Below, piece after piece: positions 51,540 to 60,386 of a stretch of 64,000 bases of DNA. The stretch's first letter is position 1. Every line of letters starts with the position of its first letter. The notes below the pieces were generated by a model. The model saw only the letters and a list, made by a program, of their open reading frames with translations. It was not told the DNA's origin and did no database searches. The position numbers and the translations under genes are program-made. This DNA is from Arthrobacter sp. (GTDB taxonomy: Bacteria; Actinomycetota; Actinomycetes; Actinomycetales; Micrococcaceae): positions 62,001 to 126,000 of the forward strand of contig JAITLQ010000004.1 in the NCBI GenBank assembly GCA_031277795.1. The letters run 5' to 3'.

Positions 51540-52667
51540 TCAGAAGCGGGCGCGCCAGTACTGCGGAGCGGCGTGGATGGCCTTGGACGGCACGCCGAGC
51601 GAGGCGGCGGCCGCGGCGGCCCAGTGCGGATCGCGCAGCGCGGCGCGGCCGATGCTGATGGCGTCGGCCTGGCCCGTGGCGAGGATCGTCTCGGCCTGGT
51701 GGGCGTCCTCGATGAGCCCGACGGTGCTCACCACGGCGCCCGTCCCCTCGAGGGCGGCGCGAACATGAGCCGCCAGGGCCACCTGGTAGCCGGGGCCCAC
51801 GGGGATGCGGCCACCGGCGAGGCCGCCGGAGGAGACGTCGAACCAGGAGACGCCGTGCTCCTCGGCGAGCGTGCGGGCCAGGCGGGCCGTCGCCCGCTCG
51901 TCCCAGACCGTGCCGTCCTCGCCCTCGACCCAGTCGGTGGCGGAGAAGCGGATGCCCAGCGGCTTGTGGGCCGGCCACACGGCGCGGACGGCGTCGACGA
52001 CGCGCAGGACCAGGCGCGTGCGCCCGGCCTCGTCCCCGCCGTACTCGTCGGTGCGCGTGTTGGTCAGGGGCGAGAGGAACTGGTGCAGGAGGTAGCCGTG
52101 CGCTCCGTGCAGCTGGAGGGCGTCGTAGCCGGCCGCATCCGCCCGGCGGGCGGCGTCGGCGAAGGCCCGGATCACGGTCTCGATGCCGGCGGCGTCCAGC
52201 GCCTGCGGGGCGTCGAGCTCGGGGAGGGTGGGCGTGCTCGTCGCGGACACGGTGGCCCAGCCGCCCTCCGCCGCGGGGACGGTCCCCTCGGAGGCGCCCG
52301 GCAACCAGGGGTAGGTCGAGGCCTTGCCGCCGGCGTGGCCGAGCTGGATGGCCGCGGCCGCCCCCTGCGTGTGGGCGAACGCGGTGAGGCGGGCGTGGGC
52401 CGGGATCTGGGCGTCGTCCCACAGGCCAAGGTCGCGAGGCGAGATGCGCCCGCGGGCCTCGACGCCCGTGGCCTCGACCGTGACGAGGCCGAAGCCGCCG
52501 GCCGCCATGGCGCCCGTGTGCACGAGGTGCCAATCGGTGGGGACGCCGTCCTCGGCGTCGACGGCGTACTGGCACATGGGCGGGACCATGGCGCGGTTGA
52601 GGAGGGACAGGCCGGGGCCCTCGGGGGCCGGCAGGGTCACGGGGCTGAAGAGCAGCGGTGAAGTCAC
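51540..52667 (-). CDS. NADH:flavin oxidoreductase / old yellow enzyme (YqjM-like)
   Basis: A 375-residue TIM-barrel FMN enzyme that reduces activated C=C bonds. NRAMVPPMCQYA near the N-terminus has the Cys typical of thermophilic-like OYEs (YqjM), QLGHAGGKAS and QLHGAHGYLLHQFLSP supply the ligand-binding His residues, and the FMN phosphate loop is ISIGRAALRDPHWA. GTG 52667 was chosen; an in-frame TTG 12 bp earlier is possible. Neighbours give no pathway hint. Natural substrates of such enzymes are often unknown electrophiles. Confidence 0.88.
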   Translation of the reverse strand: MTSPLLFSPVTLPAPEGPGLSLLNRAMVPPMCQYAVDAEDGVPTDWHLVHTGAMAAGGFGLVTVEATGVEARGRISPRDLGLWDDAQIPAHARLTAFAHTQGAAAAIQLGHAGGKASTYPWLPGASEGTVPAAEGGWATVSATSTPTLPELDAPQALDAAGIETVIRAFADAARRADAAGYDALQLHGAHGYLLHQFLSPLTNTRTDEYGGDEAGRTRLVLRVVDAVRAVWPAHKPLGIRFSATDWVEGEDGTVWDERATARLARTLAEEHGVSWFDVSSGGLAGGRIPVGPGYQVALAAHVRAALEGTGAVVSTVGLIEDAHQAETILATGQADAISIGRAALRDPHWAAAAAASLGVPSKAIHAAPQYWRARF

Positions 52668-52726
52668 ATCAAGGCTCAACCCGCACGCCCGCCGGGGCAT
52701 TCCCGGCCGCCCACGCGCCGCGGCGG

Positions 52727-53464
52727 CTAGCTCGCGAAGCGCGTGACGAAGTTGCGCAGCACCTTGCGCGCGTGGGAGACATCGGAGCTCAGGGCGAGGC
52801 GCGTCAAGTCCTCGGCCTCCTGCGGCTCGAAGTAGCCGTGGTGCTTGTAGGCGTCGATGCGCTTGGCCAGCCCGGCACCGTCCAGCTCGGGGTGGAACTG
52901 CGTGGCGTAGACGTTGCGGCCCAGGCGGTACATCTGCACGGGCGCCGGCCCGGAGACGGCGAGCAGCACGGCGTCGGCTGGCAGGCGTGTTGTCGATTCC
53001 TTGTGTCCCACGAAGGCGTCGAAGGTGCGCGGCAGCCCGGCCAGGAGCGGGTCCACCGCCCCGTCGTCGGTGACGCGCACGTGCGTGAGCCCCACGGGTT
53101 CGGGGAAGCTGCGATCGACGAGCCCGCCAGCGGCCCGGCCCAGGATGCCCACGCCGTAGCAGAGACCCAGGAAGGCGCTGTCGCGCTCGAGGATGAGCGC
53201 GAGCAGCCGCTCGAGGTCCTCCTCCACCCGCACCTGCACGGCGGAGCGGTCCTCGTCGGTGGACGTGAACGGGCTCCCGCCCAAGATCACGCCCGAGTAC
53301 CGACGCAACCACGCGTCGTCGAGCACCGCCGGAAGGGGCAGCGCCTCGAGGCGCCACTGGAGCACATCGCCGGGCGTGAGCCCGGCGAGCTCCACGACGC
53401 CGCGGAGCTCATCCGCGGCGAGCTCGTCGTCGTCGCGGGTCGAAATCAGGAGGTACGGCTTCAT
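52727..53464 (-). CDS. Class I glutamine amidotransferase-like protein
   Basis: A 245-residue GATase1-fold protein with a full triad: Cys102 (GLCYG), His191 and Glu193 (FHPEL). It has no synthetase domain, so it belongs to the free-standing GATase group (like GMP synthase-glutamine amidotransferase domain proteins of actinobacteria), which may hydrolyse gamma-glutamyl compounds. ATG 53464 has GGGAG upstream. It lies 34 bp after the unknown membrane-protein gene. True substrate unknown. Confidence 0.85.
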   Translation of the reverse strand: MKPYLLISTRDDDELAADELRGVVELAGLTPGDVLQWRLEALPLPAVLDDAWLRRYSGVILGGSPFTSTDEDRSAVQVRVEEDLERLLALILERDSAFLGLCYGVGILGRAAGGLVDRSFPEPVGLTHVRVTDDGAVDPLLAGLPRTFDAFVGHKESTTRLPADAVLLAVSGPAPVQMYRLGRNVYATQFHPELDGAGLAKRIDAYKHHGYFEPQEAEDLTRLALSSDVSHARKVLRNFVTRFAS

Positions 53465-53498
53465 GGCTCCCTCGAGGAACGCCGGTGGCAAGCGCCGG

Positions 53499-54770
53499 TC
53501 AGGGGGTGGGCAGGCCCTGGAGCGCCAGGCGTTCATTGTGGCTGATCTCCTGGCGGCGGGCCAGCGCGGTCAGGAGGGCCACAATGCCGCCGACCCCGGC
53601 CACGACCATGAGGATCGGGTCGTGCCAGCCGCCCACGAGGCGGGCCACCATGAGCCACACGGCGCCCCAGCCGAACGCAATCGCGGGGACAAGGCGCCCG
53701 CGCTCCGACATGCCGACCACGCACACGGGGATCATGCAGGCCAGGAGGGTCAGGGAGGACCACAGCGTCACGGGTTCCACGATCCAGCCCGTGGCGGCGG
53801 CCGTGGCGGAGAGGGACCAGGCCACGCTGAACGCGCCCCAGCCCAGGAGCGCCTCGGTGGGGGCATCGGTGAGCCATCGCTCGCGCCGCGTGCGGGCCGT
53901 GAGCAGGTTGAGGCGGCGCACGCCCTCCCACCCGCCGGCGAACACCAGGAGCGAGGACGGCAGGGCCAGCCAGGTGGGCCCGAAGGCCGCGGAGAGGGCC
54001 CACGCGACGCCGCCGGCACCGGCCAGCGCCCAGGGCAGGCCGAGGGTGCGCTGGCGGCGGGCGCTGCGCTGATCCGGTGCCCAGCCGTGCGCGGCGAAGG
54101 CGAGGGCGGCGACCCCCAGGAGCGGCCAGGCGAAAGCCGCGACCGGCCACGGGGCCAGCGGCGAGGTGCCGGAGGCGAGCGCCGGGGTGAGGCCCTGGGC
54201 GGTGAGCACGGCGCCGGCCACCGCGAGGGCCACGGCCAGCGCCGTCAGGAGGACGCGGCGCAGCAGATCAAGCGGCGTCGGGGCCGGGTTGGGGGAGCGC
54301 TCAGGCAGGTTGTACGGGGCCACGTAGACGGACGCCGGGACGAGCTCGATGGGGAGCAGGGAGGTGATGCCGTGGGACTCGCGGGCGATCGGCACGTACT
54401 CGACGCGCTCGGCGTCCGGATCGGCCTCGGCCTGCCGCGCTGCAGCGATGGCCTCGTGCGCGTCCCACACGACGGAGGCCAGCTCCGGGGCCGCGGCCTG
54501 GCCCCTCAGCGCCGCGCGCGCCTGGCGGATGGTGGCCTCGCGTTCCTGGGCCTCGCGCTCGCGCTCGACCTCCTGGCGCGTGGCGGTGCGCTCCGCGTCG
54601 GCGCGGTGCTCCGCCTCGTCCTCCGTCTCGAGGTCGAAGGGCGTCTCGCGCGCGGGGCGGCGGATGGTCGTGGGGCGCTCGCGCGGGGGAAAACGCAGCG
54701 CGTCCGGCGCGCCGACGTCGGGCACATCGGCCGCTTGCTCAGCCGGTTCCCGTCGAGCTGGTCGGATCAT
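53499..54770 (-). CDS. Uncharacterised membrane protein with charged N-terminal half
   Basis: A 423-residue protein of no family I recognise. The first ~165 residues are hydrophilic, Arg/Glu-rich, probably coiled or disordered (~50-95). From ~168 to ~410 there are about eight to ten hydrophobic segments in pairs. The gene overlaps the DedA/VTT-like gene upstream by 32 bp and precedes the amidotransferase gene. The plan suggests a cytoplasmic tail tethered to a membrane bundle; no function can be proposed. Confidence 0.7.
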   Translation of the reverse strand: MIRPARREPAEQAADVPDVGAPDALRFPPRERPTTIRRPARETPFDLETEDEAEHRADAERTATRQEVEREREAQEREATIRQARAALRGQAAAPELASVVWDAHEAIAAARQAEADPDAERVEYVPIARESHGITSLLPIELVPASVYVAPYNLPERSPNPAPTPLDLLRRVLLTALAVALAVAGAVLTAQGLTPALASGTSPLAPWPVAAFAWPLLGVAALAFAAHGWAPDQRSARRQRTLGLPWALAGAGGVAWALSAAFGPTWLALPSSLLVFAGGWEGVRRLNLLTARTRRERWLTDAPTEALLGWGAFSVAWSLSATAAATGWIVEPVTLWSSLTLLACMIPVCVVGMSERGRLVPAIAFGWGAVWLMVARLVGGWHDPILMVVAGVGGIVALLTALARRQEISHNERLALQGLPTP

Positions 54771-55365
54771 CGCGTCTCCCCCGTTGTGAACGCCGTCTGG
54801 CCCACCCGATCAGCGCGGGTATGGCTCCGATCAGCGTACCGACGGCCATGCCCACGAGCGCGGAAGCCCACGCCGGGAGTCCCGTGGCGGATTCGGTGAC
54901 CTGGCCGATGAGCACCATGAAGAACACCCACGCGAGCGAGCCGACGGCCGTGGCCAGCCACTGCGTGCGCCGCGGCACGGCGGCGAGGCCGGCCGCGACG
55001 TACGAGGCGGTCCGTCCCCCGGAGACGAAGCGCAGGCCCGCGAGCACCGCGAACGTGCCGCGCTCGCCGAGGGCACGTTCCCCCGCCTCTGCCTTGGCGA
55101 GCAGCCAGCGGCCGAAGCGCCAGCGGTCTAGGACGTGGCGGTAGCGCTGCACCACCCAGGCGAGCCAGACGTCGCCCAGCATGTTGGCGATCCACGCGAC
55201 GGCCACGGCGGCCCAGAAGGACACGAGCCCGCGGCTGGAGAGCGGCCCGATCGCGAGGACAAAGAGCTCCTGGGGCAGCGGCGCGATGAACGAGTCGAAC
55301 ACGTTCAACACGAACGAGAGCGGGTAGTACCACCAGCCAAGCGAGGAGGGATCGGCGAGGTTCAC
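54739..55365 (-). CDS. DedA/VTT-domain membrane protein
   Basis: A 208-residue protein with the VTT (SNARE-associated) core: re-entrant loop region PLPQELFVLAIGPLSSRG, then a GDVWLAWVVQRY helix and GLRFVSGGRTASYVAAGLAAVPRR, resembling DedA and YqaA-type proteins that flip phospholipids or undecaprenyl phosphate. The C-terminus is basic. GTG 55365 overlaps the RluA-type gene's stop as GTGA, and its own end overlaps the next gene by 32 bp. Lipid-carrier recycling is the family-level guess. Confidence 0.8.
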   Translation of the reverse strand: MNLADPSSLGWWYYPLSFVLNVFDSFIAPLPQELFVLAIGPLSSRGLVSFWAAVAVAWIANMLGDVWLAWVVQRYRHVLDRWRFGRWLLAKAEAGERALGERGTFAVLAGLRFVSGGRTASYVAAGLAAVPRRTQWLATAVGSLAWVFFMVLIGQVTESATGLPAWASALVGMAVGTLIGAIPALIGWARRRSQRGRRDDPTSSTGTG

Positions 55366-56426
55366 GCGCTCACCCCGCTGCCCAGGGCGCCGGAGGCGCC
55401 CTCGCCTAAGAGGGAGGCACCCACGGTGCCCGACGGCGCGGGGCCGGGGACGGCGGCGTCGGGCACCGGCGTCTCGCCGAGGCGCAGGCGCGAGCTGAAG
55501 GCGCGCGGGCGTCCGCTGAGCGGGTCAACAAAGGAGATGGTGCGGGCCAGCAGCTGCAGGGGGCGCGCGTGGTCATCGGGCGCCTCGTCGAGGAGGACGG
55601 GATAGAAGGGGTCGTTGAGGATCCCGATGCCGAGGGCCGCGAGGTGCACGCGCAGCTGGTGGGTGCGGCCGGTGCGGGGGCGCAGGCGCGTGTGGATGAC
55701 GGGCAGGCCAGCGCGGTGCCCCGCCGAGACCCCGCTGGAGAGGAGCTCCACGATCGTCTCGGCGTTGGGCTCGGCCGCGTCGTCAACCACCACGCGCAGG
55801 GTGCCCTTGATCTTGTCGATGTGGTCGCGATAGGTCAGCGGCGTGGGGACGCCACGCAGCCGCGGGTTCGTCGGGTCCCAGCCGGCCGGCTGCGCCGAGA
55901 CGGCCTCGTAGACCTTGGAGATGCCGCGGCGCTCGAACAGGGTCTGGTAGGCGCCGCGCGTCTCGGGGCGCACGGAGAACATGACGACGCCGGCCGTGGC
56001 GCGGTCCAGGCGGTGCATGGGCGTCAGGTGCGGCAGGCCGAGGCGGTTGCGCAGGCGGACCAGCGCCGATTCCTGCACGTAGCGCCCGCCCGGCGTGGTG
56101 GGGAGGAAGTGCGGCTTGTCCACCACGAGCAGGTCGGCGTCCAGGTGCAGGAGCGTCTCGTGGAACGGGACGGGCGTCTCGGCGGGGGCATTGCGGTAGT
56201 ACCAGAGGAACTCGTGTTCCCCGAGCGGCGTGGTGGCGTCGATGACGGCGCCGCCGATGCCCTGGACCTCGCCCGTGGCGAAGCGCCGGCGAAGTCCCGC
56301 CTCGTCCACGTGGCCGAAGCGAGCGAGCACGTAGTCCTGAATGGTGTCCCACGGACCGGACAACGGCAGGTGGAGGCGCGTGGCGTTGACCCCGTCTCGA
56401 ACGGGAAGGGGGGAACGCAGGGCCAT
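55362..56426 (-). CDS. RluA-family pseudouridine synthase
   Basis: A 354-residue enzyme that isomerises uridine in rRNA or tRNA. The catalytic Asp141 is in MHRLDRATAGV, followed by the KVYEAV segment and TRTHQLRVHLA-type motif (RPRTGRTHQLRVHL). No S4 domain is obvious in the N-terminal ~80 residues. The C-terminal ~35 residues after GETPVPD are Ala/Gly/Pro-rich and include the dispersed 14-bp motif (55425-55438), read as APSGTV. ATG 56426. It heads a four-gene minus-strand unit. Target site unknown. Confidence 0.88.
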   Translation of the reverse strand: MALRSPLPVRDGVNATRLHLPLSGPWDTIQDYVLARFGHVDEAGLRRRFATGEVQGIGGAVIDATTPLGEHEFLWYYRNAPAETPVPFHETLLHLDADLLVVDKPHFLPTTPGGRYVQESALVRLRNRLGLPHLTPMHRLDRATAGVVMFSVRPETRGAYQTLFERRGISKVYEAVSAQPAGWDPTNPRLRGVPTPLTYRDHIDKIKGTLRVVVDDAAEPNAETIVELLSSGVSAGHRAGLPVIHTRLRPRTGRTHQLRVHLAALGIGILNDPFYPVLLDEAPDDHARPLQLLARTISFVDPLSGRPRAFSSRLRLGETPVPDAAVPGPAPSGTVGASLLGEGASGALGSGVSA

Positions 56427-56477
56427 GGACCCAGTTTGTCACGTGCCGCTGTGGTGACGCTGTCGCCCTGGTGCGTT

Positions 56478-57698
56478 TCAGGCGCGAGCGAGGACGAGTG
56501 CCACGTTTTGGCCGCCGAACGCGAAAGACGTGCTCAGCGCCGCGCCGATCGTCGCGGCGCGGGTGGCGCCCCTGACGACGTCGAGCCCGCACGCGGCGTC
56601 GTCGGGCGCCACGTTCAGCGTGGGCGGGATGAGGCCGGTCTCCAACGAGCGGACGGTCGCGATCGCCTCGACCGCGCCAGCGGCGCCGACCAGGTGGCCC
56701 GTGGCGCCCTTGTTCGCGGTGACGGTGGCGTGCCCCAGCCCCGCCGCGCGCAGGGCGGCGGCCTCGGCGGCGTCGCCCACCCCGGTGGAGGTCGCGTGGG
56801 CGTTGACGAGGTCGACGTCACCGGGGGTCAGCCCGGCCCGGCTCAGTGCGGCGTCGATGGCGGAGCGCTGGCCCGTTCCCTCGGGGTCCGGGGCCGTGAT
56901 GTGGAAGGCGTCGGAGGTGATGCCCCATCCGGCCAGGCGGGCGCGCACGCGGGCGCCGCGCGCGGCGGCGAAGGCCTCGCTCTCGAGCACGACGATTCCG
57001 GCGCCCTCCCCGAGCACGAAGCCGCGCCGGTCCGCGGCGAACGGGCGAGAAAGGGTGGTCGGGTCCTCGCCCGGGTGGAGGGTCGCGAGGGCCTGCGACT
57101 GCGCGAAGGCGGCCAGCGTGAGCTCGGAGAGGGCGGCCTCGGCGCCGCCGGCGAGCACCACGTCGGCCTCGCCGGCTGCGATGAGCCGGGCGCCGTGGGC
57201 GATGCCCTCGGCCCCGGCCGCGCAGGCCGAGACGGGCGTGTAGGCGCCGCCGCGAGCCCCGAGCTCGATGCTCAGCTGCGACGAGGCGGCGTTGGCCATG
57301 AGCATGGGGACGGTGCGCGGGGAAACCCGGCGCGCCCCGCCCTCGCGCAGGCGATGCTCCTGCTCGAGGGTCGTGTTCAGGCCGCCCACACCGGTGCCGA
57401 GGCTGATCGCCAGGCGTGCGCCGTCGACCTCCGGGGAGCCGGCGTCGGCCCAGGCCTCCCGGCCTGCGAGCAGGGCCCAGCGTTGGGTGGGATCGAGCCG
57501 GCGGGCGTTGGCCCGGCCGAGCGCGGTCTCGGCATCCATCTCCGCGAGGCCCACGGCGGCACGGCCGGAGGGGAATCGCCCCGGGTCTAGGTCCAGGGCG
57601 CGCACGCCGGAGCGCCCGGCGATCAGCCCGTCCCAGAGCGCGGCGACACCGCCGCCCAGCGGCGTGATCGCCCCGTAGCCCGTGATGACGACGTCCAT
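56478..57698 (-). CDS. Beta-ketoacyl-ACP synthase II (FabF-like), stand-alone
   Basis: A 406-residue thiolase-fold condensing enzyme with an intact Cys-His-His set: Cys159 (VSACAAG), His301 (VNAHATST) and His335 (GATGHLVGAAG), plus Lys330. It elongates acyl-ACP with malonyl-ACP. No ACP, FabD or FabG gene is adjacent, so it is not the main FAS gene cluster. A TetR gene diverges from it, and the 58-bp gap holds two tandem palindromic sites, implying regulated use, for example in fatty-acid chain adjustment. ATG 57698. Confidence 0.88.
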   Translation of the reverse strand: MDVVITGYGAITPLGGGVAALWDGLIAGRSGVRALDLDPGRFPSGRAAVGLAEMDAETALGRANARRLDPTQRWALLAGREAWADAGSPEVDGARLAISLGTGVGGLNTTLEQEHRLREGGARRVSPRTVPMLMANAASSQLSIELGARGGAYTPVSACAAGAEGIAHGARLIAAGEADVVLAGGAEAALSELTLAAFAQSQALATLHPGEDPTTLSRPFAADRRGFVLGEGAGIVVLESEAFAAARGARVRARLAGWGITSDAFHITAPDPEGTGQRSAIDAALSRAGLTPGDVDLVNAHATSTGVGDAAEAAALRAAGLGHATVTANKGATGHLVGAAGAVEAIATVRSLETGLIPPTLNVAPDDAACGLDVVRGATRAATIGAALSTSFAFGGQNVALVLARA

Positions 57699-57713
57699 AA
57701 CCCAACCTCTTTC

Positions 57714-57749
57714 TTGTATTGCGTACAAACTAAGTTGTACGGCATACAA
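57714..57749. promoter_or_regulatory. Tandem palindromic operator between KAS and TetR genes
   Basis: TTGTATTGCGTACAA (57714-57728) and TTGTACGGCATACAA (57735-57749) are each near-palindromes. They are also near-inverse copies of each other, with centres 21 bp apart, about two helical turns. They fill most of the divergent promoter region, so the TetR protein probably binds as two dimers and controls both genes. Confidence 0.75.
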
Positions 57750-57756
57750 TCTATCC

Positions 57757-58386
57757 ATGTCCAGTTCCCCCGCCCCGTCTCCGGCCTCGTCGTCGACCGC
57801 GAACCGGCAGGGCGCCCGCACCCGCGCCCTGATCAGGGCCGCCGCCTCGGCGCTGGCCCTGACGCGCACCCCGGGCCAGTTCACGGTGAAGCACGTGGCC
57901 GAGGCCGCCGGCGTGTTCCCGAACCAGATCACCCACCACTTCGGTTCAAAGGACCGCCTGTACCTCGAGGCAGCCTTCGCCCTGCTGCTGCGCGACTCCG
58001 GCCGACTGACCCGCGTGGCGCGGGGCGCGAGGAGCCCCGAGGAGTTCGGCCGGGCCCTGGCCCGCACCGCGCTCGCGCTGCCTTCGCTGCCCTCCGTCAC
58101 CTCCGCGCTCGCGCTCGCCAGGGGGCACGAGGAGCTCGGGCAGCTGGCCAGCGGATACCTGAAGGTGCTCTTCGCCCGCTCCGAGCGCTTCCTCGAGCGG
58201 CGGCTGCAGCGCGAGGGCTGGGTCGCCGGCCACGGCGTGGCGCGCGCGAGCAAGACCTTCTGGGTGGCGGTCTTCGGGGCGGTACTGGCGCACGAGGCTG
58301 GCTTTGCCGGCGGCCCCACCGATCTGGACATCGCCTCCGGGCTGGCGCTGACGCGGGGGAGCGGCTCTGCCACGATGGGTTCATGA
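57757..58386 (+). CDS. TetR-family regulator, divergent from the ketoacyl synthase
   Basis: A 209-residue TetR protein. The helix-turn-helix is at about 41-63 (FTVKHVAEAAGVFPNQITHHFGSKD); the first 20 residues are Ser/Pro-rich. ATG 57757 lies 8 bp beyond the double operator. The C-terminal domain would sense a ligand, possibly an acyl-CoA, given the target gene; that is inferred. Its stop overlaps the next ATG (ATGA), so it is coupled to the GNAT genes. Confidence 0.88.
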   Translation: MSSSPAPSPASSSTANRQGARTRALIRAAASALALTRTPGQFTVKHVAEAAGVFPNQITHHFGSKDRLYLEAAFALLLRDSGRLTRVARGARSPEEFGRALARTALALPSLPSVTSALALARGHEELGQLASGYLKVLFARSERFLERRLQREGWVAGHGVARASKTFWVAVFGAVLAHEAGFAGGPTDLDIASGLALTRGSGSATMGS

Positions 58387-58907
58387 TCTCTTCGCTGACG
58401 CTGCCGGTCACCCTGGCCTCTCGAGCGGGAACGCTGCGCCTCGAGGCCGCCGTTCCCGGTGACCTGGATGCCCTGATGGCCCTCCTGGCCGACGACGCGG
58501 TGTCGGCGTCCCGCGGCGATGTCGCCGCCGAGGGGGACAGGGAGCGCTACGCCGCCGCGCTCGCCGCGATCCAGGCGGATCCCTCCAACGTGCTGCTCCT
58601 GGCGCGCGACGGCGGCGGCGTGGCGGTGGCGACGATGCAGCTCACCGTGATCCCCGGGATGGCCCGCCGCGGCTCAACGCGGCTCCTGGTGGAGGCCGTG
58701 CGCGTGTCCTCCGAGCGGCGCTCGGCGGGGATCGGCGGGGAGATGATGCGCTGGGTCATGGGCCCCGCCGCGCTCGCGTGCGGTGTCTCGCTCGTGCAGC
58801 TGACCTCGGACGCCGCCCGCGTCGACGCGCACCGCTTCTACGAGCGGCTCGGCTTTGTTGGCTCCCACGTGGGCTTCAAGTACCGCGTCCCCGGTGGGGC
58901 GGCGTGA
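58383..58907 (+). CDS. GNAT-family N-acetyltransferase
   Basis: A 174-residue acetyltransferase. The acetyl-CoA loop region is VRVSSERRSAGIGGEMMRWVM (R/Q-x-x-G-x-G/A form), and HRFYERLGF is the usual C-terminal motif. It starts with ATGA overlap with the TetR gene and ends one base into the next GNAT gene, so four plus-strand genes are translationally linked. Acceptor unknown. Confidence 0.88.
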   Translation: MISSLTLPVTLASRAGTLRLEAAVPGDLDALMALLADDAVSASRGDVAAEGDRERYAAALAAIQADPSNVLLLARDGGGVAVATMQLTVIPGMARRGSTRLLVEAVRVSSERRSAGIGGEMMRWVMGPAALACGVSLVQLTSDAARVDAHRFYERLGFVGSHVGFKYRVPGGAA

Positions 58908-59491
58908 TGCGCGGGGACGCCCTGGCCACCAAGCCCACGCTGCGCGGCGAGCGGGTGCTGCTGCGCCCGTTCACCGAGGAGGACATCGCGGCGATGGGCC
59001 CCATCCTGGCCGATCCGGAGGTGCAGATCCTCACCGGCTCGGTGGGGTCCACGGCGGAGGCCGCCGCGGCCTCCCCGGAGCTGGATGAGCGCACCCTCGA
59101 GTGGTACCGCAGCCGCGCGGCGCAGCCCGACCGGCTCGACCTGGCCATCGTCGACGCCGCGACGGGGCGCTGCGTGGGCGAGGCGGTGCTCAACGAGCTC
59201 TCCGTCGAGGACCGCTCCTGCAACTTCAGGATCCTCATGGGGCCGGAGGGGCGCGGGCGCGGCCTCGGGACGGAGGCCACGCGGCTCACCGTGGCCCACG
59301 GGCTCTCGGTGGGCCTGCACCGCATCTCCCTCACCGTGTTCACGTTCAACCCGCGGGCCCGCCGGGCCTACGACAAGGCCGGCTTTGTCCACGAGGGAAC
59401 GCGTCGAGACGTCATGGAGTTCGACGGCGCGTGGCTGAGCGAGGACCTCATGTCCGTGCTCTCCACCGATCCGGGCTGGGTGAGCGCATGA
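58907..59491 (+). CDS. GNAT-family N-acetyltransferase (RimJ/RimL-like)
   Basis: A 194-residue protein of the acetyltransf_3 group: opening LRGERVLLRPFTEEDIAAM, CoA loop GPEGRGRGLGTEATRL and end NPRARRAYDKAGFVHEGTRR are typical of RimJ/L-like and ribosomal-protein or amine acetyltransferases. ATG 58907 overlaps the previous TGA by one base; an in-frame GTG at 58904 is possible. It is followed by an unknown gene through an ATGA overlap. Substrate unknown. Confidence 0.88.
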   Translation: MRGDALATKPTLRGERVLLRPFTEEDIAAMGPILADPEVQILTGSVGSTAEAAAASPELDERTLEWYRSRAAQPDRLDLAIVDAATGRCVGEAVLNELSVEDRSCNFRILMGPEGRGRGLGTEATRLTVAHGLSVGLHRISLTVFTFNPRARRAYDKAGFVHEGTRRDVMEFDGAWLSEDLMSVLSTDPGWVSA

Positions 59492-59916
59492 GCCAGTTCG
59501 AGGCGTTCTGGGAGCGGGTGTTGGCCTCCGCCGAGCCGGAGGCGATCGAGCGGGCCGAACGAACGCTTGCCGCCGTGCAGGGCTTCGACGTGGAGCTGGA
59601 ACTGAGCGTGTTCACGGACGAGGACGCCCCCTGGCTTCCCTCCGTCTGGGTCACGCCCATGGGGCGGCAGCACTGGGAGGCAGCGCGCGCGAGCGATGCC
59701 TCGCGGCAGCTGCTCAACGTGAGTTTCGGCGAAGACGGGGAGGCGCACCTCAACGCAGAGGAGGCGCCGCTGGGTGGGATCTTCGAGCCCATGACGAAGC
59801 CGGAGGACCCCCGCGCGGCGCTCGGTGCGCTGATCGCGGCCTGGATCGGGCGGATCTGGGACGAGCGCTTCGCGGACCGCGCTGAGGCCGTGGTCCGGCA
59901 GGCCGACGGCTGCTAG
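59488..59916 (+). CDS. Uncharacterised small acidic protein
   Basis: A 142-residue cytoplasmic protein of no recognised family. It begins with an amphipathic helix (SQFEAFWERVLASAEPEAI), has a beta-rich middle (FDVELELSVFTDEDAPWLPSVWV) and an Ala/Arg helix at the end. ATG overlaps the GNAT stop as ATGA, so it is the last of the TetR-GNAT-GNAT unit. It faces another unknown gene, 24 bp away. Confidence 0.65.
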   Translation: MSQFEAFWERVLASAEPEAIERAERTLAAVQGFDVELELSVFTDEDAPWLPSVWVTPMGRQHWEAARASDASRQLLNVSFGEDGEAHLNAEEAPLGGIFEPMTKPEDPRAALGALIAAWIGRIWDERFADRAEAVVRQADGC

Positions 59917-59939
59917 CGGGGCCGCCGCGCGTGTGTGGG

Positions 59940-60386
59940 CTACGGGTCCGTCGCGAAGTCCAGGGCGACGGCGGCCGGATAGCCGCCGTCGAAGGCGTAG
60001 GGGTGGTGGCGCACGCCGCGCGCGTTCCGGAGGGTGACGAGCGCTGAGGACCCGTCGGTCGAGGCGCCCAGGAGCAGGCCGGTTCCCGTGCTCGCGAGAT
60101 CGTCCGGGCCCGAGGCGAGGTCGCGCAGGAGCTCCACCCAGTCGAGGTGCGGGCCACCGGCCTCGATGGGAGGCAGCTCGCCCTCGTGCGGCGGGTCCAG
60201 GGCGATGCCGGCCTCGGTGAGGAGCCGATGCAGCTCACCCCGGGTGGCCCCGAGCGGCACGGTCACCTCGCGGCCCGCCGCGCTCAGCACGACCGCGCCC
60301 TCCCGGACGCTGAACGCCGTGCACACGAAGCGCTCCTGCCCGCGCTCGAGCTCCGAGAGCTCAAAGAGCAAGGTTCCGAGATCCAT
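59940..60386 (-). CDS. Uncharacterised protein
   Basis: A 148-residue cytoplasmic protein that I do not recognise. The N-terminal half shows alternating beta strands (FVCTAFSVREGAVVLSAAG, REVTVPLG); the rest is mixed, ending GGYPAAVALDFATDP. ATG 60386 overlaps the GNAT stop (TGATG). It is last in the minus-strand glycosylase-GNAT unit. No motif suggests a function. Confidence 0.65.
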   Translation of the reverse strand: MDLGTLLFELSELERGQERFVCTAFSVREGAVVLSAAGREVTVPLGATRGELHRLLTEAGIALDPPHEGELPPIEAGGPHLDWVELLRDLASGPDDLASTGTGLLLGASTDGSSALVTLRNARGVRHHPYAFDGGYPAAVALDFATDP

